Of a stretch of 64,000 bases of DNA, positions 53,107-61,264 are shown in pieces; positions within the stretch are counted from its first letter, which is position 1, and each line of letters starts with the position of its first letter. Location: positions 1 through 64,000 of the forward strand of contig CAWIQD010000003.1 in assembly GCA_963837945.1 (NCBI GenBank), written 5' to 3'. The translations under genes were made by a program, and so were the position numbers. The notes beneath the pieces are model-generated. The model searched no databases, was not told where the DNA came from, and saw only the letters and a list, made by a program, of their open reading frames with translations. The stretch is from CAVUBL01 sp963837945 (GTDB lineage: Bacteria; Acidobacteriota; Thermoanaerobaculia; Multivoradales; DATKCC01).

Positions 53107-53365
53107 GTTTCCCTTCGGTGGCTTGCGAGCCCATGAAGCGGCCGAGCTCCGTCTCGGCCGGCCGAACCTCGCAACTCGCAACCAACTACAGGCGGAGGCT
53201 CGCCAGAGGGCTGCCATCCAGGGCCCACGCACCCGTTCGCAACTCGCGATCACCTGCCGCGGGAGGCACGCCGCGGATCGGTCGCCACCCAGGGCCCTCG
53301 CACCCGGTTCGTAGCCCTCGAGCCCATGAAGCGGCCGAGCTCCGTCTCGGCCGGCCGAACCTCGC
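53107..53365. repeat. Two REP-like hairpin units, about 192 bp apart
   Basis: Each has CATGAAG then stem CGGCCGAG / CTCGGCCG with loop CTCCGT and GCCGAACCTCGC (hairpins 53139-53160 and 53332-53353). Between them the units share a looser match (CCATCCAGGGCCCACGCACC versus CCACCCAGGGCCCTCGCACC). The flanking DNA from 53061 to 53640 shows no gene. Confidence 0.7.
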
Positions 53366-53639
53366 GGCTCGCACCGATCTACCGACGAAGGCCCGGACAC
53401 CTCCGCAGCCACCGGGCCTCTGGCCTTGCCAGTTTCGAGCTCTGTGGATGGCCTGCGGAAATGGCAAGGATGAATATGGCCCAGAAGCTTATCGAGACCG
53501 TGGATGGCAAGGCGGCATGGCAGGCCGACGGAACATATCGGCCGCGAAGGGGAGGCAACCGAACTCTCCGACCATGCCCCGGCTCGTGAGCAGCCCGGGC
53601 GGGGCGTCACCTTTCTCTAAGGATCGAGCTCCCCCAAAC

Positions 53640-53978
53640 ATCCAAGGCACGTGGTCCGGAGCGCCCCCTTCCCCCCGGGGGGCAAGAGGAGCGACCCGTC
53701 ACAAACGAGCCTGGGAGGGGGCGTCCCCTTCCCCCCCCTGGGGGTGGGAAGGGGATCGAGGGGATGTGGGGGGGATCCGATCCGCCGCCCCCTTCCCCCC
53801 CTGGGGGTGGGAAGGGGATCGAGGGGATGTGGGGGGGATCCGATCCGCCGCCCCCTTCCCCCCCTGGGGGTGGGAAGCGGATCGAGGGGATGTGGGGGGG
53901 ATCCGATCCACCGCCCCCTTCCCCCCCTGGGGGTGGGAAGGGGATCGAGGGGATGTGGGGGGGGACCGGGGGGACCCG
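53640..53978. repeat. 63-bp tandem repeat array beside parB
   Basis: About four head-to-tail units with period 63 bp (GATCC starts at 53774, 53837 and 53900), preceded by a diverged half-copy. Each contains CCCCTTCCC / GGGAAGGGG, then ATCGAGGGGATGTGGGGGGG and ATCCGATC. Units are nearly identical. The array ends 3 bp before the parB stop. Related single copies lie at 3.26, 20.19 and 41.72 kb. The period is a multiple of three, which creates a long repetitive false frame. Confidence 0.85.
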
Positions 53979-53980
53979 AT

Positions 53981-54850
53981 CTACCCGCGGAGCTCGGAGA
54001 GGATCTGCTCCAGGGCCTGGATCAGGTCCTCCTTCTCCACTTCGCTCTGGCGGAAGGTGAGGTTGAGCGTGTAGCTCTTGTCGGGCGCCCGGAACTTGAA
54101 GGCGTAGGGCTTGCGGCGGCCGGTCTTGGCGCTCGCGCGGTCGCGGTTGCGGAGCCGGCGGCGGAGGTCGTCGCGGTTGAGGCCGTGGCTCGAGACCTCC
54201 TCGAGGAGGCGGATCATCTCCTCTTCCGTGCCTGCCTTCAACACCTCGAGGAGGAGAGACTTCGACGACAGGCCGAGGGCCTGGACCGTGTCGCGGACGC
54301 GCGCGGGCATCTGGAGGAGGGAGAGGCTCTCGGTGACCACCGAGCGCGCCTTCCCCACCGCCTCTGCGATCTCCTCATGGGTGTAGCCGTGGCGCTCCGA
54401 GAGGGATCGGTAGCCTTCGGCCTCTTCGAAGGGCGTCAGGTCCTTGCGCTGGAGGTTCTCGATCAGGGCGATCTCGAGTGCCTCTTGCTCGGTGACGTCC
54501 ATCTCGATCACCGGTACCTCGAACAGGCCGGCCTGCTGCGCGGCTCGCCAGCGCCTCTCGCCCGAGATGATGCGGAAGGCCTCGCTTCCCGACTCGCCGT
54601 CGTCGGTCCCGGCGTCCGGCCCGGTGCGGCGTACCAGGATCGGCTCGAGCACGCCGCGTTCCCGGATCGAGCCGACGAGCTCGCCGAGGTCTCCCATCAC
54701 CGTCCGGGGCTGATTCGGGTCGGGCTCGATCGCCGCGAGCGGCACCATGCGGCCGACCGGGACCTCGTGGCGGGCCGTAAGCTCCTCGACGAAGTGGTTG
54801 TCGTGGCGCATCCGGACCTGGACCGGCAGGCCTCGCTTGGGACTAGACAC
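53981..54850 (-). CDS. parB: Chromosome partitioning protein ParB
   Basis: 289 residues. N-terminal CTP-binding/ParB box: VPLAAIEPDPNQPR, GVLEPILVRR, GERRWRAAQQAG and IENLQRKDLTPFEEAEGYR. Then the helix-turn-helix parS-binding domain (YTHEEIAEAVGKARSVVTESLSLL) and a C-terminal dimerisation region. Forms the nucleoprotein complex at parS that ParA moves. Start overlaps the parA stop by 8 bp. No canonical parS 16-mer was noticed in the window. Confidence 0.95.
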   Translation of the reverse strand: MSSPKRGLPVQVRMRHDNHFVEELTARHEVPVGRMVPLAAIEPDPNQPRTVMGDLGELVGSIRERGVLEPILVRRTGPDAGTDDGESGSEAFRIISGERRWRAAQQAGLFEVPVIEMDVTEQEALEIALIENLQRKDLTPFEEAEGYRSLSERHGYTHEEIAEAVGKARSVVTESLSLLQMPARVRDTVQALGLSSKSLLLEVLKAGTEEEMIRLLEEVSSHGLNRDDLRRRLRNRDRASAKTGRRKPYAFKFRAPDKSYTLNLTFRQSEVEKEDLIQALEQILSELRG

Positions 54851-55601
54851 GACCCAGGACCTCCTCCGAAAGCTGGTAGTACTCGGCGGCGCCGCTCGAC
54901 GTCGGGGCGAAGGTGAAGATCGACTCCCGGTAGGCCGGGCTCTCCTCCAGGCGGACGCTCTTGGTGATCAGCGTCTTGAAGACCTTGCCGCCGAAGACTC
55001 CGGAGATCTGGTCCTGGATGTCCCGAGACAGGAGGGTCCGCTTGTCGTAGAGGGTGATGAGGGCGCCCAGGAGCTGGAGCTCGGGGTTGGCGCGCTGCTT
55101 GATCTTGTCGATCGTCTCCAGCAGATCGTCCGTCCCCTCGAGGGCGAAGTAGCTCGACTGGATCGGGATCAGCACGTGGGTCGCCGCGACCAGGGCGTTG
55201 ACCGTGATGATCCCGAGGGTCGGCGGCGTGTCGATGATCACGTAATCGTAGGCGTCCCGCACGCAGGCGAGCTCGTCCTTGAGGCGGAAGTGGCTGTCGA
55301 GCTCCCCGAGGAGCTTGGCCTCGATCTTGGCGAGCGCGATGCTCGCCGGGGCGATCTCGAGGTTCGGGACCTGCGGCACGGGTTGCAGGATCTCGGGCAA
55401 CGTTCGGCCCGTCTCCGTGAGCACCTCGTAGATCGAGCCGTTCAGGCTGTGGACGTCGACGAACGACATCGAGCTGTTGGCCTGTGGATCGAGGTCGATG
55501 AGGAGGGTGCGGAGACCCTTGTTGGCGAGGGCCGCGGACAGGTTGATGGCGGTGGTCGTCTTCCCCACCCCGCCCTTCTGATTGGTGATCGCGATGATCA
55601 T
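54843..55601 (-). CDS. parA: Chromosome partitioning ATPase ParA/Soj
   Basis: 252 residues, no N-terminal DNA-binding domain, so the chromosomal Soj type. Deviant Walker A KGGVGKTTTAINLSAAL, switch I LIDLDPQANSS, Walker B YDYVIIDTPPTLG. ATP-dependent DNA-binding partner of ParB. TAGATT lies 12 nt before the ATG. First gene of the leftward parAB pair. Confidence 0.96.
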   Translation of the reverse strand: MIIAITNQKGGVGKTTTAINLSAALANKGLRTLLIDLDPQANSSMSFVDVHSLNGSIYEVLTETGRTLPEILQPVPQVPNLEIAPASIALAKIEAKLLGELDSHFRLKDELACVRDAYDYVIIDTPPTLGIITVNALVAATHVLIPIQSSYFALEGTDDLLETIDKIKQRANPELQLLGALITLYDKRTLLSRDIQDQISGVFGGKVFKTLITKSVRLEESPAYRESIFTFAPTSSGAAEYYQLSEEVLGRV

Positions 55602-55731
55602 GGGACGGCCCGGAATCTACAGGATGGGTTCCGGGAGGTCAAGGCGCCGACTCGGGCCGCCGGCTCCGCCGACCACACCCTGTCGGCGCGCCGACATCGC
55701 TCATAAGTGCTGGTGTCCCAGGGACTTGCAG

Positions 55732-56232
55732 CTACATCGTGTACTTGCCGAGGTCCTCGGGGCCGAGCTCCTCGAGCATCTTGCGGATCTTCTCCTCGTC
55801 CGTGGCTCCCGCGTCGATGTCCACCGCCTTGGCCTTCTCGAGGACGGCGCGGAGCACGAAGATCGGAGCGTTGGCCCGCAACGCGAGGGCGATCGCGTCG
55901 CTCGGGCGGGCGTCGAGGCTCAGCTTCTCGCCGCGGCGATCGAGGTGGATGATGGCGAAGAAGGTGCTGTCCTGGAGGTCGGAGATCACGATCCGCTCGA
56001 TCACGGCACCGAGGCTCTGGAGGCTGGAGAGCAGGAGGTCGTGGGTCATCGGCCGCGGCGGCTCCACGCCTTCGATCCGCAGGGCGATCGCGTTGGCCTC
56101 GAAGACCCCGATCCAGATCGGGAGGAACACGTCGCTCTCCTCGTCGCGCAGGATGACGATGGGGACGTTCGAGGCGGGGTCGAGCATCAGACCCTTGATC
56201 TCCATGCGAAGCTCTTCAGCGGTCTCTGGCAT
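55732..56232 (-). CDS. Bifunctional nuclease family protein (DUF151)
   Basis: 166 residues from ATG 56232. Family blocks: MEIKGLMLDPASNVPIVILRDEESDVFLPIWIGVFEANAIALRIEGVEPPRPMTHDLL, the DSTFFAIIHLDRRGEKLSLDARPSDAIALALRANAPIFV signature, and a C-terminal helix. DUF151 proteins include enzymes reported with RNase and DNase activity. Downstream of miaB by 32 bp and upstream of parA; probably part of the same leftward run. CAGAAT 7 nt before the ATG could be a leaderless promoter. Confidence 0.9.
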   Translation of the reverse strand: MPETAEELRMEIKGLMLDPASNVPIVILRDEESDVFLPIWIGVFEANAIALRIEGVEPPRPMTHDLLLSSLQSLGAVIERIVISDLQDSTFFAIIHLDRRGEKLSLDARPSDAIALALRANAPIFVLRAVLEKAKAVDIDAGATDEEKIRKMLEELGPEDLGKYTM

Positions 56233-56264
56233 GGGAGCTATTCTGAGGGGAGGCACCCCGAAGG

Positions 56265-57596
56265 TCAAGTTGCCCGGCGGCCGACCAGGCTGTGGGGGTA
56301 GGCCTGCTCGACGACCACCGGCACCAGGCTGCCGAGCTCGGCGGGCGCCGGGCCGCTCGCGAAGCTCACGGTGCGGTGACAGGGCGTCCGGCCGCTCTGG
56401 AACCCTGGCCGCCTGCCCCAGCCGGTGACCAGGACCTCGAACGGCCGGCCTACCAGCTCGCCGTTGAGCTCGCTCTGGATCCGCGCCTGCACCTCGAAGA
56501 GGTCGTTGAGCCGCCGGTTCGCCAGCTCCACGAGCACGTGGCCGTCGAGGCGCGGGGCGGCGGTGCCCGGCCGCGGCGAGTACTTGAAGGCGTAGAGCGA
56601 GCCGTAGCGCACCCGCTCGACCAGCGCCACCGTCTCCTCGAACTGCGCCTCGGTCTCGCCCGGGAAGCCGACGATCAGGTCGGTCGAGAGGACCACGTCG
56701 GGCCGCGCGTCGCGGATCCGGTCGACCAGGTCGAGGTACGACGCCACGGTGTAGCCCCGGCCCATCCGCCGGAGCACCGGGTCCGAGCCGGACTGGACGG
56801 GGAGGTGCAGGTACGGGCAGATGTTCGGGTGGCGGGCGAAGGCGGCGATCATGTCGCCGGAAAAGTCCCGCGGGTAGGAGGTGATGAAGCGCAGCCGCTC
56901 GACGCCGGGGAGAACCGCCACGGCGTCGAGGAGGTCGGCGAAGTCCGCCGCTCCCCCGGGCTCGCGCCAGTGGTTGATCGTCTGGCCGAGGAGCTCGATT
57001 TCCCGGAACCCGTAGTCCACGAGGTGGCGGACCTCGGCGACCACCTCCGCGAGCGGCCGGCAGCGCTCCGGTCCCCGGGTGCGGGGCACGATGCAGAAGG
57101 TGCACCGCTTGTCGCAACCCTCGATGCAGGTGACCATCCCCTTGTAGCCGCCTTCGCGCGAGATCGCGTCGAGGTCGAAGGCCCGCCGCTCCGGGAAGCC
57201 GGTGGCGACGACCCGCTCGCCGGCGAGACGGCGCGACAGCACGTCGCGGAGCTCTCCGACGCGTGCCGGCCCGAGGACGAAGTCGAGGTCCGGAGCCCGC
57301 TCGAGCGCGGCCTCCCCCTCCTGCTGAGCCACGCAGCCGCACAGCCCGATCAGGAGCTCGCGGTCCCGCTTCATGGCGCGGTACTCCCCGATTCGGGAGT
57401 AGACCTTATTTTCAGCATTGTCGCGCACGCTGCACGAATTGAGCAACAACACGTCCGCCTCGCCCGGCTCGCGGGTCGGCAGAAGCCCCTGCTGCATGAG
57501 CTGGCCCGCCATGCGCTGGCTGTCGAGCTCGTTCATCTGGCAGCCCCAGGTCTCGATGAAGAAACGCCGGAGCGACGCGGCGGTCGTACGGCTCAT
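56265..57596 (-). CDS. miaB: tRNA methylthiotransferase MiaB
   Basis: 443 residues. N-terminal cluster domain ETWGCQMNELDSQ with further Cys in LLLNSCSVRDNAENK and GLCGCVAQQEG; radical-SAM motif CDKRCTFC with IPRTRGPERCR; C-terminal TRAM domain. It adds the 2-methylthio group to N6-isopentenyladenosine at position 37 of tRNAs, using two [4Fe-4S] clusters. NSCSVRDNAENK is the MiaB hallmark. Its ATG overlaps the stop of the upstream lipoprotein gene (ATGA). Confidence 0.96.
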   Translation of the reverse strand: MSRTTAASLRRFFIETWGCQMNELDSQRMAGQLMQQGLLPTREPGEADVLLLNSCSVRDNAENKVYSRIGEYRAMKRDRELLIGLCGCVAQQEGEAALERAPDLDFVLGPARVGELRDVLSRRLAGERVVATGFPERRAFDLDAISREGGYKGMVTCIEGCDKRCTFCIVPRTRGPERCRPLAEVVAEVRHLVDYGFREIELLGQTINHWREPGGAADFADLLDAVAVLPGVERLRFITSYPRDFSGDMIAAFARHPNICPYLHLPVQSGSDPVLRRMGRGYTVASYLDLVDRIRDARPDVVLSTDLIVGFPGETEAQFEETVALVERVRYGSLYAFKYSPRPGTAAPRLDGHVLVELANRRLNDLFEVQARIQSELNGELVGRPFEVLVTGWGRRPGFQSGRTPCHRTVSFASGPAPAELGSLVPVVVEQAYPHSLVGRRAT

Positions 57597-58462
57597 GGAG
57601 CTCCCGCAGGGGGCTGTGCGGACTCGTCGAGGATCTTCGGCTCTTCCGGCTCGTAGGTCGAGTCGCCGGCCACGGGCTCGGCGGGCAGCTCCTCGGGCGT
57701 GGGCTCGAGCTCGATGCCCTCGCGCAGCCAGCCGGGCAGGGCACCGGCGCGGCGACCCTCCTCCAGGGTCTCGGAGAGCTGGGCCTGGAGGCGGTGGATG
57801 GACTCGCGCGTCGACGCGATCTGGTCGAGCGACCGGTCCCAGGCAGGCTTGATCTGGCCGTCTCGGACGTACGGATCGTCCTCGGCGTAGAAGCTGCGGC
57901 GCAGGCCGGCCGCCTTGGTGTCGAGGTCGGCGAGCTGCTCGACCGCGCCGTGCAGGGCCATGCGCAGGTCGAGGACGCGGGAGCGCCAGTACTCCTCCCC
58001 CTTCTCCACCGGCGGCTCGGTGCCGTCGGGCCGAGCGGCCTTCGTTTCCTGGTGGGGGGCGGGCTCGGCGAAGGTCAAGGGCGCGTCCTGGTAGTCCTTG
58101 AGGTTGTCGTTGGTCACCGAGGCGACGGACGGGCCCGACTTGCCGCGGCTTTCGCGGGCGGCCCGGGCGGCCTCGACGAGGCTCGTGCCCGGGGCGCTCT
58201 TCCCGCGCTCGATGATGATCACCTTGGAGTCGGGCCCGCCCGCCCCGGTCTTCTTCCCGTCCGCGGTGGCCGCGGGCGCCGCCGCCGGCGGCTCCGGGGC
58301 CTCCGCGGCTTCCCGGACGTTCGCCGGGACTGAGTCGGGCGCGGGCGAAAGCTCCGCCGGCCCCGGGAGCCGGGGCTTGGAGGCCGAGCTGCAGCCGGCG
58401 AGGCCTGCCAGCAGCAAGACGGCGAGGACCAGGGGCGTCGTCCGGGTCTCGGTGAGCGTCAT
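57593..58462 (-). CDS. Hypothetical lipoprotein
   Basis: 289 residues from ATG 58462; the in-frame ATG at 58489 is less likely. Lipoprotein signal LVLAVLLLAGLAGC. After a low-complexity Pro/Ala region comes a helical part with charged coiled-coil character (EEYWRSRVLDLRMALHGAVEQLADLDTKAAGLRRSFY, SLDQIASTRESIHRLQAQLSETLEEGRRAG) and an acidic Pro-rich tail. No family recognised. Lies between ptsP and miaB and overlaps the latter; probably an envelope protein of this operon. Confidence 0.75.
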   Translation of the reverse strand: MTLTETRTTPLVLAVLLLAGLAGCSSASKPRLPGPAELSPAPDSVPANVREAAEAPEPPAAAPAATADGKKTGAGGPDSKVIIIERGKSAPGTSLVEAARAARESRGKSGPSVASVTNDNLKDYQDAPLTFAEPAPHQETKAARPDGTEPPVEKGEEYWRSRVLDLRMALHGAVEQLADLDTKAAGLRRSFYAEDDPYVRDGQIKPAWDRSLDQIASTRESIHRLQAQLSETLEEGRRAGALPGWLREGIELEPTPEELPAEPVAGDSTYEPEEPKILDESAQPPAGAP

Positions 58463-58490
58463 CGACTCGCTCCTCTCCACGGTGGGCAAC

Positions 58491-60258
58491 CTACAGCTCG
58501 CCGGCCGCGGCGGCGGGCAGGGCGTCGAGCGCCGAGTCCAGCAGGTCCTCGACCTCGGAGGCCGTGGCGAGCTCGAGGCAGCGGTCGGCGAGCTCGGTCA
58601 GCGCCGTGACGGCCAGTGCGCGGATCCGCTGCTTGACCGCCGGTACGGAGCGCGGGGTCACCGAGAGCCGACGCAGACCGAGCCCGATCAGGAGCGGTGC
58701 GTACCGCGGGTCGGCCGCCATCTCGCCGCACAGCCCGACCTCGATCCCCGCCGCGTCCGCGCTGTCGATGACGAAGCGTAGCATGCGCAGGATCGCGGGA
58801 TGCGCCGGCTGGTAGAGGTCGGCGACGTGCTCGTTGTTGCGGTCGACCGCGAGGGAGTACTGGATGAGGTCGTTGGTGCCGATCGAGAAGAAGTCCACCT
58901 CGCGCGCCAGGATGTCGGCGATCACCGCCGCGGACGGCACCTCGATCATGACCCCGAGAGGCAGGTCCCGGCGGTAGTCGAGGCCGTCGGCGTCGAGCTC
59001 GGCCATGACCTCGCGGGTGAAGGCGCGGAAGGCGCGGACCTCGTCGAGGGCCGAGATGAGCGGCAACATCAGCCGCAGGTCGCCGTGGAGGCCGGCGCGC
59101 AACAGGGCCCGGAGCTGGGCCTTGAACACCTCCGGCCGCGCCAACGTCAGGCGGATGCCTCGCAGGCCGAGCACCGGATTGGCCTCGTGGGTTTCGAGCA
59201 GCTCCTGGGCGAGCTTTCTCCCGCCGAGGTCGTAGGTCCGGATGATCACCGGTGCAGGCGCCGCCGCCTCGACCAGGCGGCGGTAGAGGGCGAGGTGCTC
59301 GTCCTCGGTCGGCAGCTCCGGGCTCCTCTCGATGTAGAGGAACTCGCTGCGATAGAGCCCGATCCCCCGGGCGCCGAACGCGAGGACGTCGTCGAGCTCC
59401 TCCGGCAGGTCGATGTTGGCCATCAGCTGGATGGGGCAGCCGTCGCAGGTGAGTGCCTCGAGCTCGCGGGTCTCGAGCAGGTGGCTCGCGCGGCTCGCCA
59501 TCTCCGCGAGCCGCCGGCGGTAGCGGGCGAGCACGTGCCGCGTCGGGTGCAGGATCACCAGCCCTTGCTCGCCGTCGATGATCACCGGATCCTCGTCGGT
59601 GACCAGCTCGGTCACCTCGCCCAGGCCGGTCACCGCCGGCAGCCCCAGCGAGCGCGCGATGATCGTCGTGTGGGAGGTCCGGCCTCCGCTCTCGATGGCG
59701 AAGCCGACGGCGCGGCCGCGGCCGAGCCGCACCGCCTCCGAGGGCGTCAGGTCGTCGGCCACGATCACCATCGGGCCTTCGATCTCGGAGAAGCTCGTGG
59801 TGGGAGATTCCCTGGAGGCGGCGCAGGAGGTGATGAACCACGTCCTCGAGATCGGCCCGGCGCTCGCGGATGTACTCGTTCTCCATCGCCGCGAAGCGTC
59901 CGCCATACTCCTCGGCGGTGCGATAGACGGCCCACTCCGCGTTGACCCGCTCCTGGCGGACGCGCTCGGTCACCCGAGCGAGGAAGCCGGTGTCGCAGAG
60001 CACCAGGAGGTGGGCGTCGAAGATCGCCCCGGTGTGCTCGCCGAGGTCTTCGCCGGCGCGCTGGCGGGTGCGGGCGACCTCCGCCCGCGCCTGCTCCACC
60101 GCCTCGGTGAAGCGCTCGATTTCGGTGTCCACGTCGGCGTCGGCGAGCGGGATCCGATAGACCTCGAGAGTGCGGGTCTCGACTACCACGGCCCGCCCGA
60201 TGGCGATGCCGTCGGACACGCCGACGCCTTTCAAGGTCTGCATCTGCGGGCGTTTCAC
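58491..60258 (-). CDS. ptsI: PTS enzyme I (PEP-protein phosphotransferase), frameshifted
   Basis: 588 residues when one extra A near 59804-59812 is ignored. GTG 60258 has GGAG 10 nt upstream. Frame 1 gives LKGVGVSDGIAIGRAVVVE and the HPr-binding helices to LEDVVHHLLRRLQG. Frame 2 gives MVIVADDLTPSEAV, the phosphohistidine loop ESGGRTSHTTIIARSLGLPAV, GIGLYRSEFLYIE, and the PEP-site EVDFFSIGTNDLIQYSLAVDRNNEHVADLY and GIEVGLCGEMAADP. It takes phosphate from PEP to HPr. The shift lies in an otherwise highly conserved protein, so it is probably an error in the sequence. Confidence 0.92.
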
Positions 60259-60289
60259 CGTCTGCTCGCTCCTCGGGCCCCGGCGGCCC

Positions 60290-60559
60290 TCAGGACTCCT
60301 CGTCGAAGCGGTCGGCGATCAGCCGGGTCACCGCCGCCATGGCCTGGTCCTCGTCCTCGCCGGCGCAGCGCAGCAGGAGCCGGTTGCCCTGCCCCGCCGC
60401 CAGCAGCAAGATGCCGAGAATGCTCTTGGCGTCGACCTCTTCACCGTCCTGGACCAGGGTCACGTCGCTCTGGAACGACGCCGCCAGGTGTACGAGCTTC
60501 GAGGCGGCGCGAGCGTGGAGACCGAGGCGGTTGACGATTTCGACCTCGCGCTCGATCAC
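60290..60559 (-). CDS. ptsH: HPr phosphocarrier protein
   Basis: 89 residues from GTG 60559. Active-site His in RLGLHARAASKLVHLA and the conserved Ser site in VDAKSILGILLLAAGQGNRLLLRC. Carries phosphate from EI to EIIA. The Ser-46 region is intact, but no HPr kinase gene lies in the window. Overlaps the EIIA stop by four bases (GTGA). Confidence 0.95.
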   Translation of the reverse strand: MIEREVEIVNRLGLHARAASKLVHLAASFQSDVTLVQDGEEVDAKSILGILLLAAGQGNRLLLRCAGEDEDQAMAAVTRLIADRFDEES

Positions 60560-61068
60560 CCGCCACCCTCGCGCGCGGCCCCGACCGGGGCCGGCTCCTC
60601 GGCGCCGTGGCGGGCCGTTCCCTCCAGCACCTCGGTGCTCTCGGCGCACCCTCCCGGCGGCGGGCAGCGCTCGGCCTGGACGTCGCTCGCCAGGCAGATG
60701 CTCCGGCGTCCCTTGTCGCGCAGCCAGCTGGCGGCCTCGGACAGCGAGGGCTCGCGGCGCCCCAGGCAGGCCAGCCGGACGACCATCGGCAGGTTGACCC
60801 CGGTGACGATCTCCACCTTCCCCGGCTCGAGGAAGGTCAGCGCGACGTTGCACGGCGTTCCGCCGAACATGTCGGTGAGGATCAGCACGCCGTCGCCCTG
60901 GTCGAGGCGCTCGAGCGCGGCTCGGATCTGGACCTGGGCCTCCTCGAACCCGTCCGACCAGTCGAGCGACAGGGCGCCGAAGCCCTCCAGGCCGCCGGTG
61001 ATGGTCCGGGCGGCCGCGAGCAGCTCGTCGGCGAGGCGGCCGTGGCTCAGGATCAGGGTCCCGATCAT
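60556..61068 (-). CDS. PTS EIIA, mannose-type (ManX/EIIA-Man domain)
   Basis: 170 residues. GTLILSHGRLADELL contains the phosphorylated His (residue 9); VLILTDMFGGTPCNVAL and VEIVTGVNLPMVVRLACL are mannose-family EIIA blocks. The last 45 residues are an unconserved tail. With HPr and EI it makes a three-protein phosphorelay with no sugar permease (EIIB, EIIC) in the window, so a regulatory role seems likelier than sugar uptake. First gene of the leftward PTS operon. Confidence 0.88.
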   Translation of the reverse strand: MIGTLILSHGRLADELLAAARTITGGLEGFGALSLDWSDGFEEAQVQIRAALERLDQGDGVLILTDMFGGTPCNVALTFLEPGKVEIVTGVNLPMVVRLACLGRREPSLSEAASWLRDKGRRSICLASDVQAERCPPPGGCAESTEVLEGTARHGAEEPAPVGAAREGGG

Positions 61069-61122
61069 GATGGCGAGAAAGGAGGCTCTACCGTCTGCGA
61101 AGAGAGGAACGTCGTCGCCCCG

Positions 61123-61131
61123 AGCCTAGCA
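61123..61131 (-). promoter_or_regulatory. Possible extended -10 of the PTS operon
   Basis: TGCTAGGCT on the minus strand, 55 bp before the EIIA ATG. It lies in the loop of a small CCCGAG/CTCGGG palindrome. The 196-bp divergent region holds nothing else clear. Confidence 0.35.
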
Positions 61132-61264
61132 GACTCGGGACGGGTGCGTCCTGTACAACCCGGCGCCGGCGCGCGGACTTCCCCGCCGCTCCGCCGGTGG
61201 TCGTGCCGGCCGCGCTCCGTGGTAGGGTTCGGGTCTCGCTTCAGTATCGCACAGGGAGCTTCGC

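Noticed and set aside
53640..53978. CRISPR array
   Set aside because: The 63-bp units are contiguous and nearly identical along their length, with no unique spacers, and no cas genes are present.
53118..54074. 318-codon frame across the repeat cluster
   Set aside because: It reads through tandem 63-bp units (a multiple of three) and yields a repeating Gly/Asp/Arg/Pro pattern; no start site or conserved domain.
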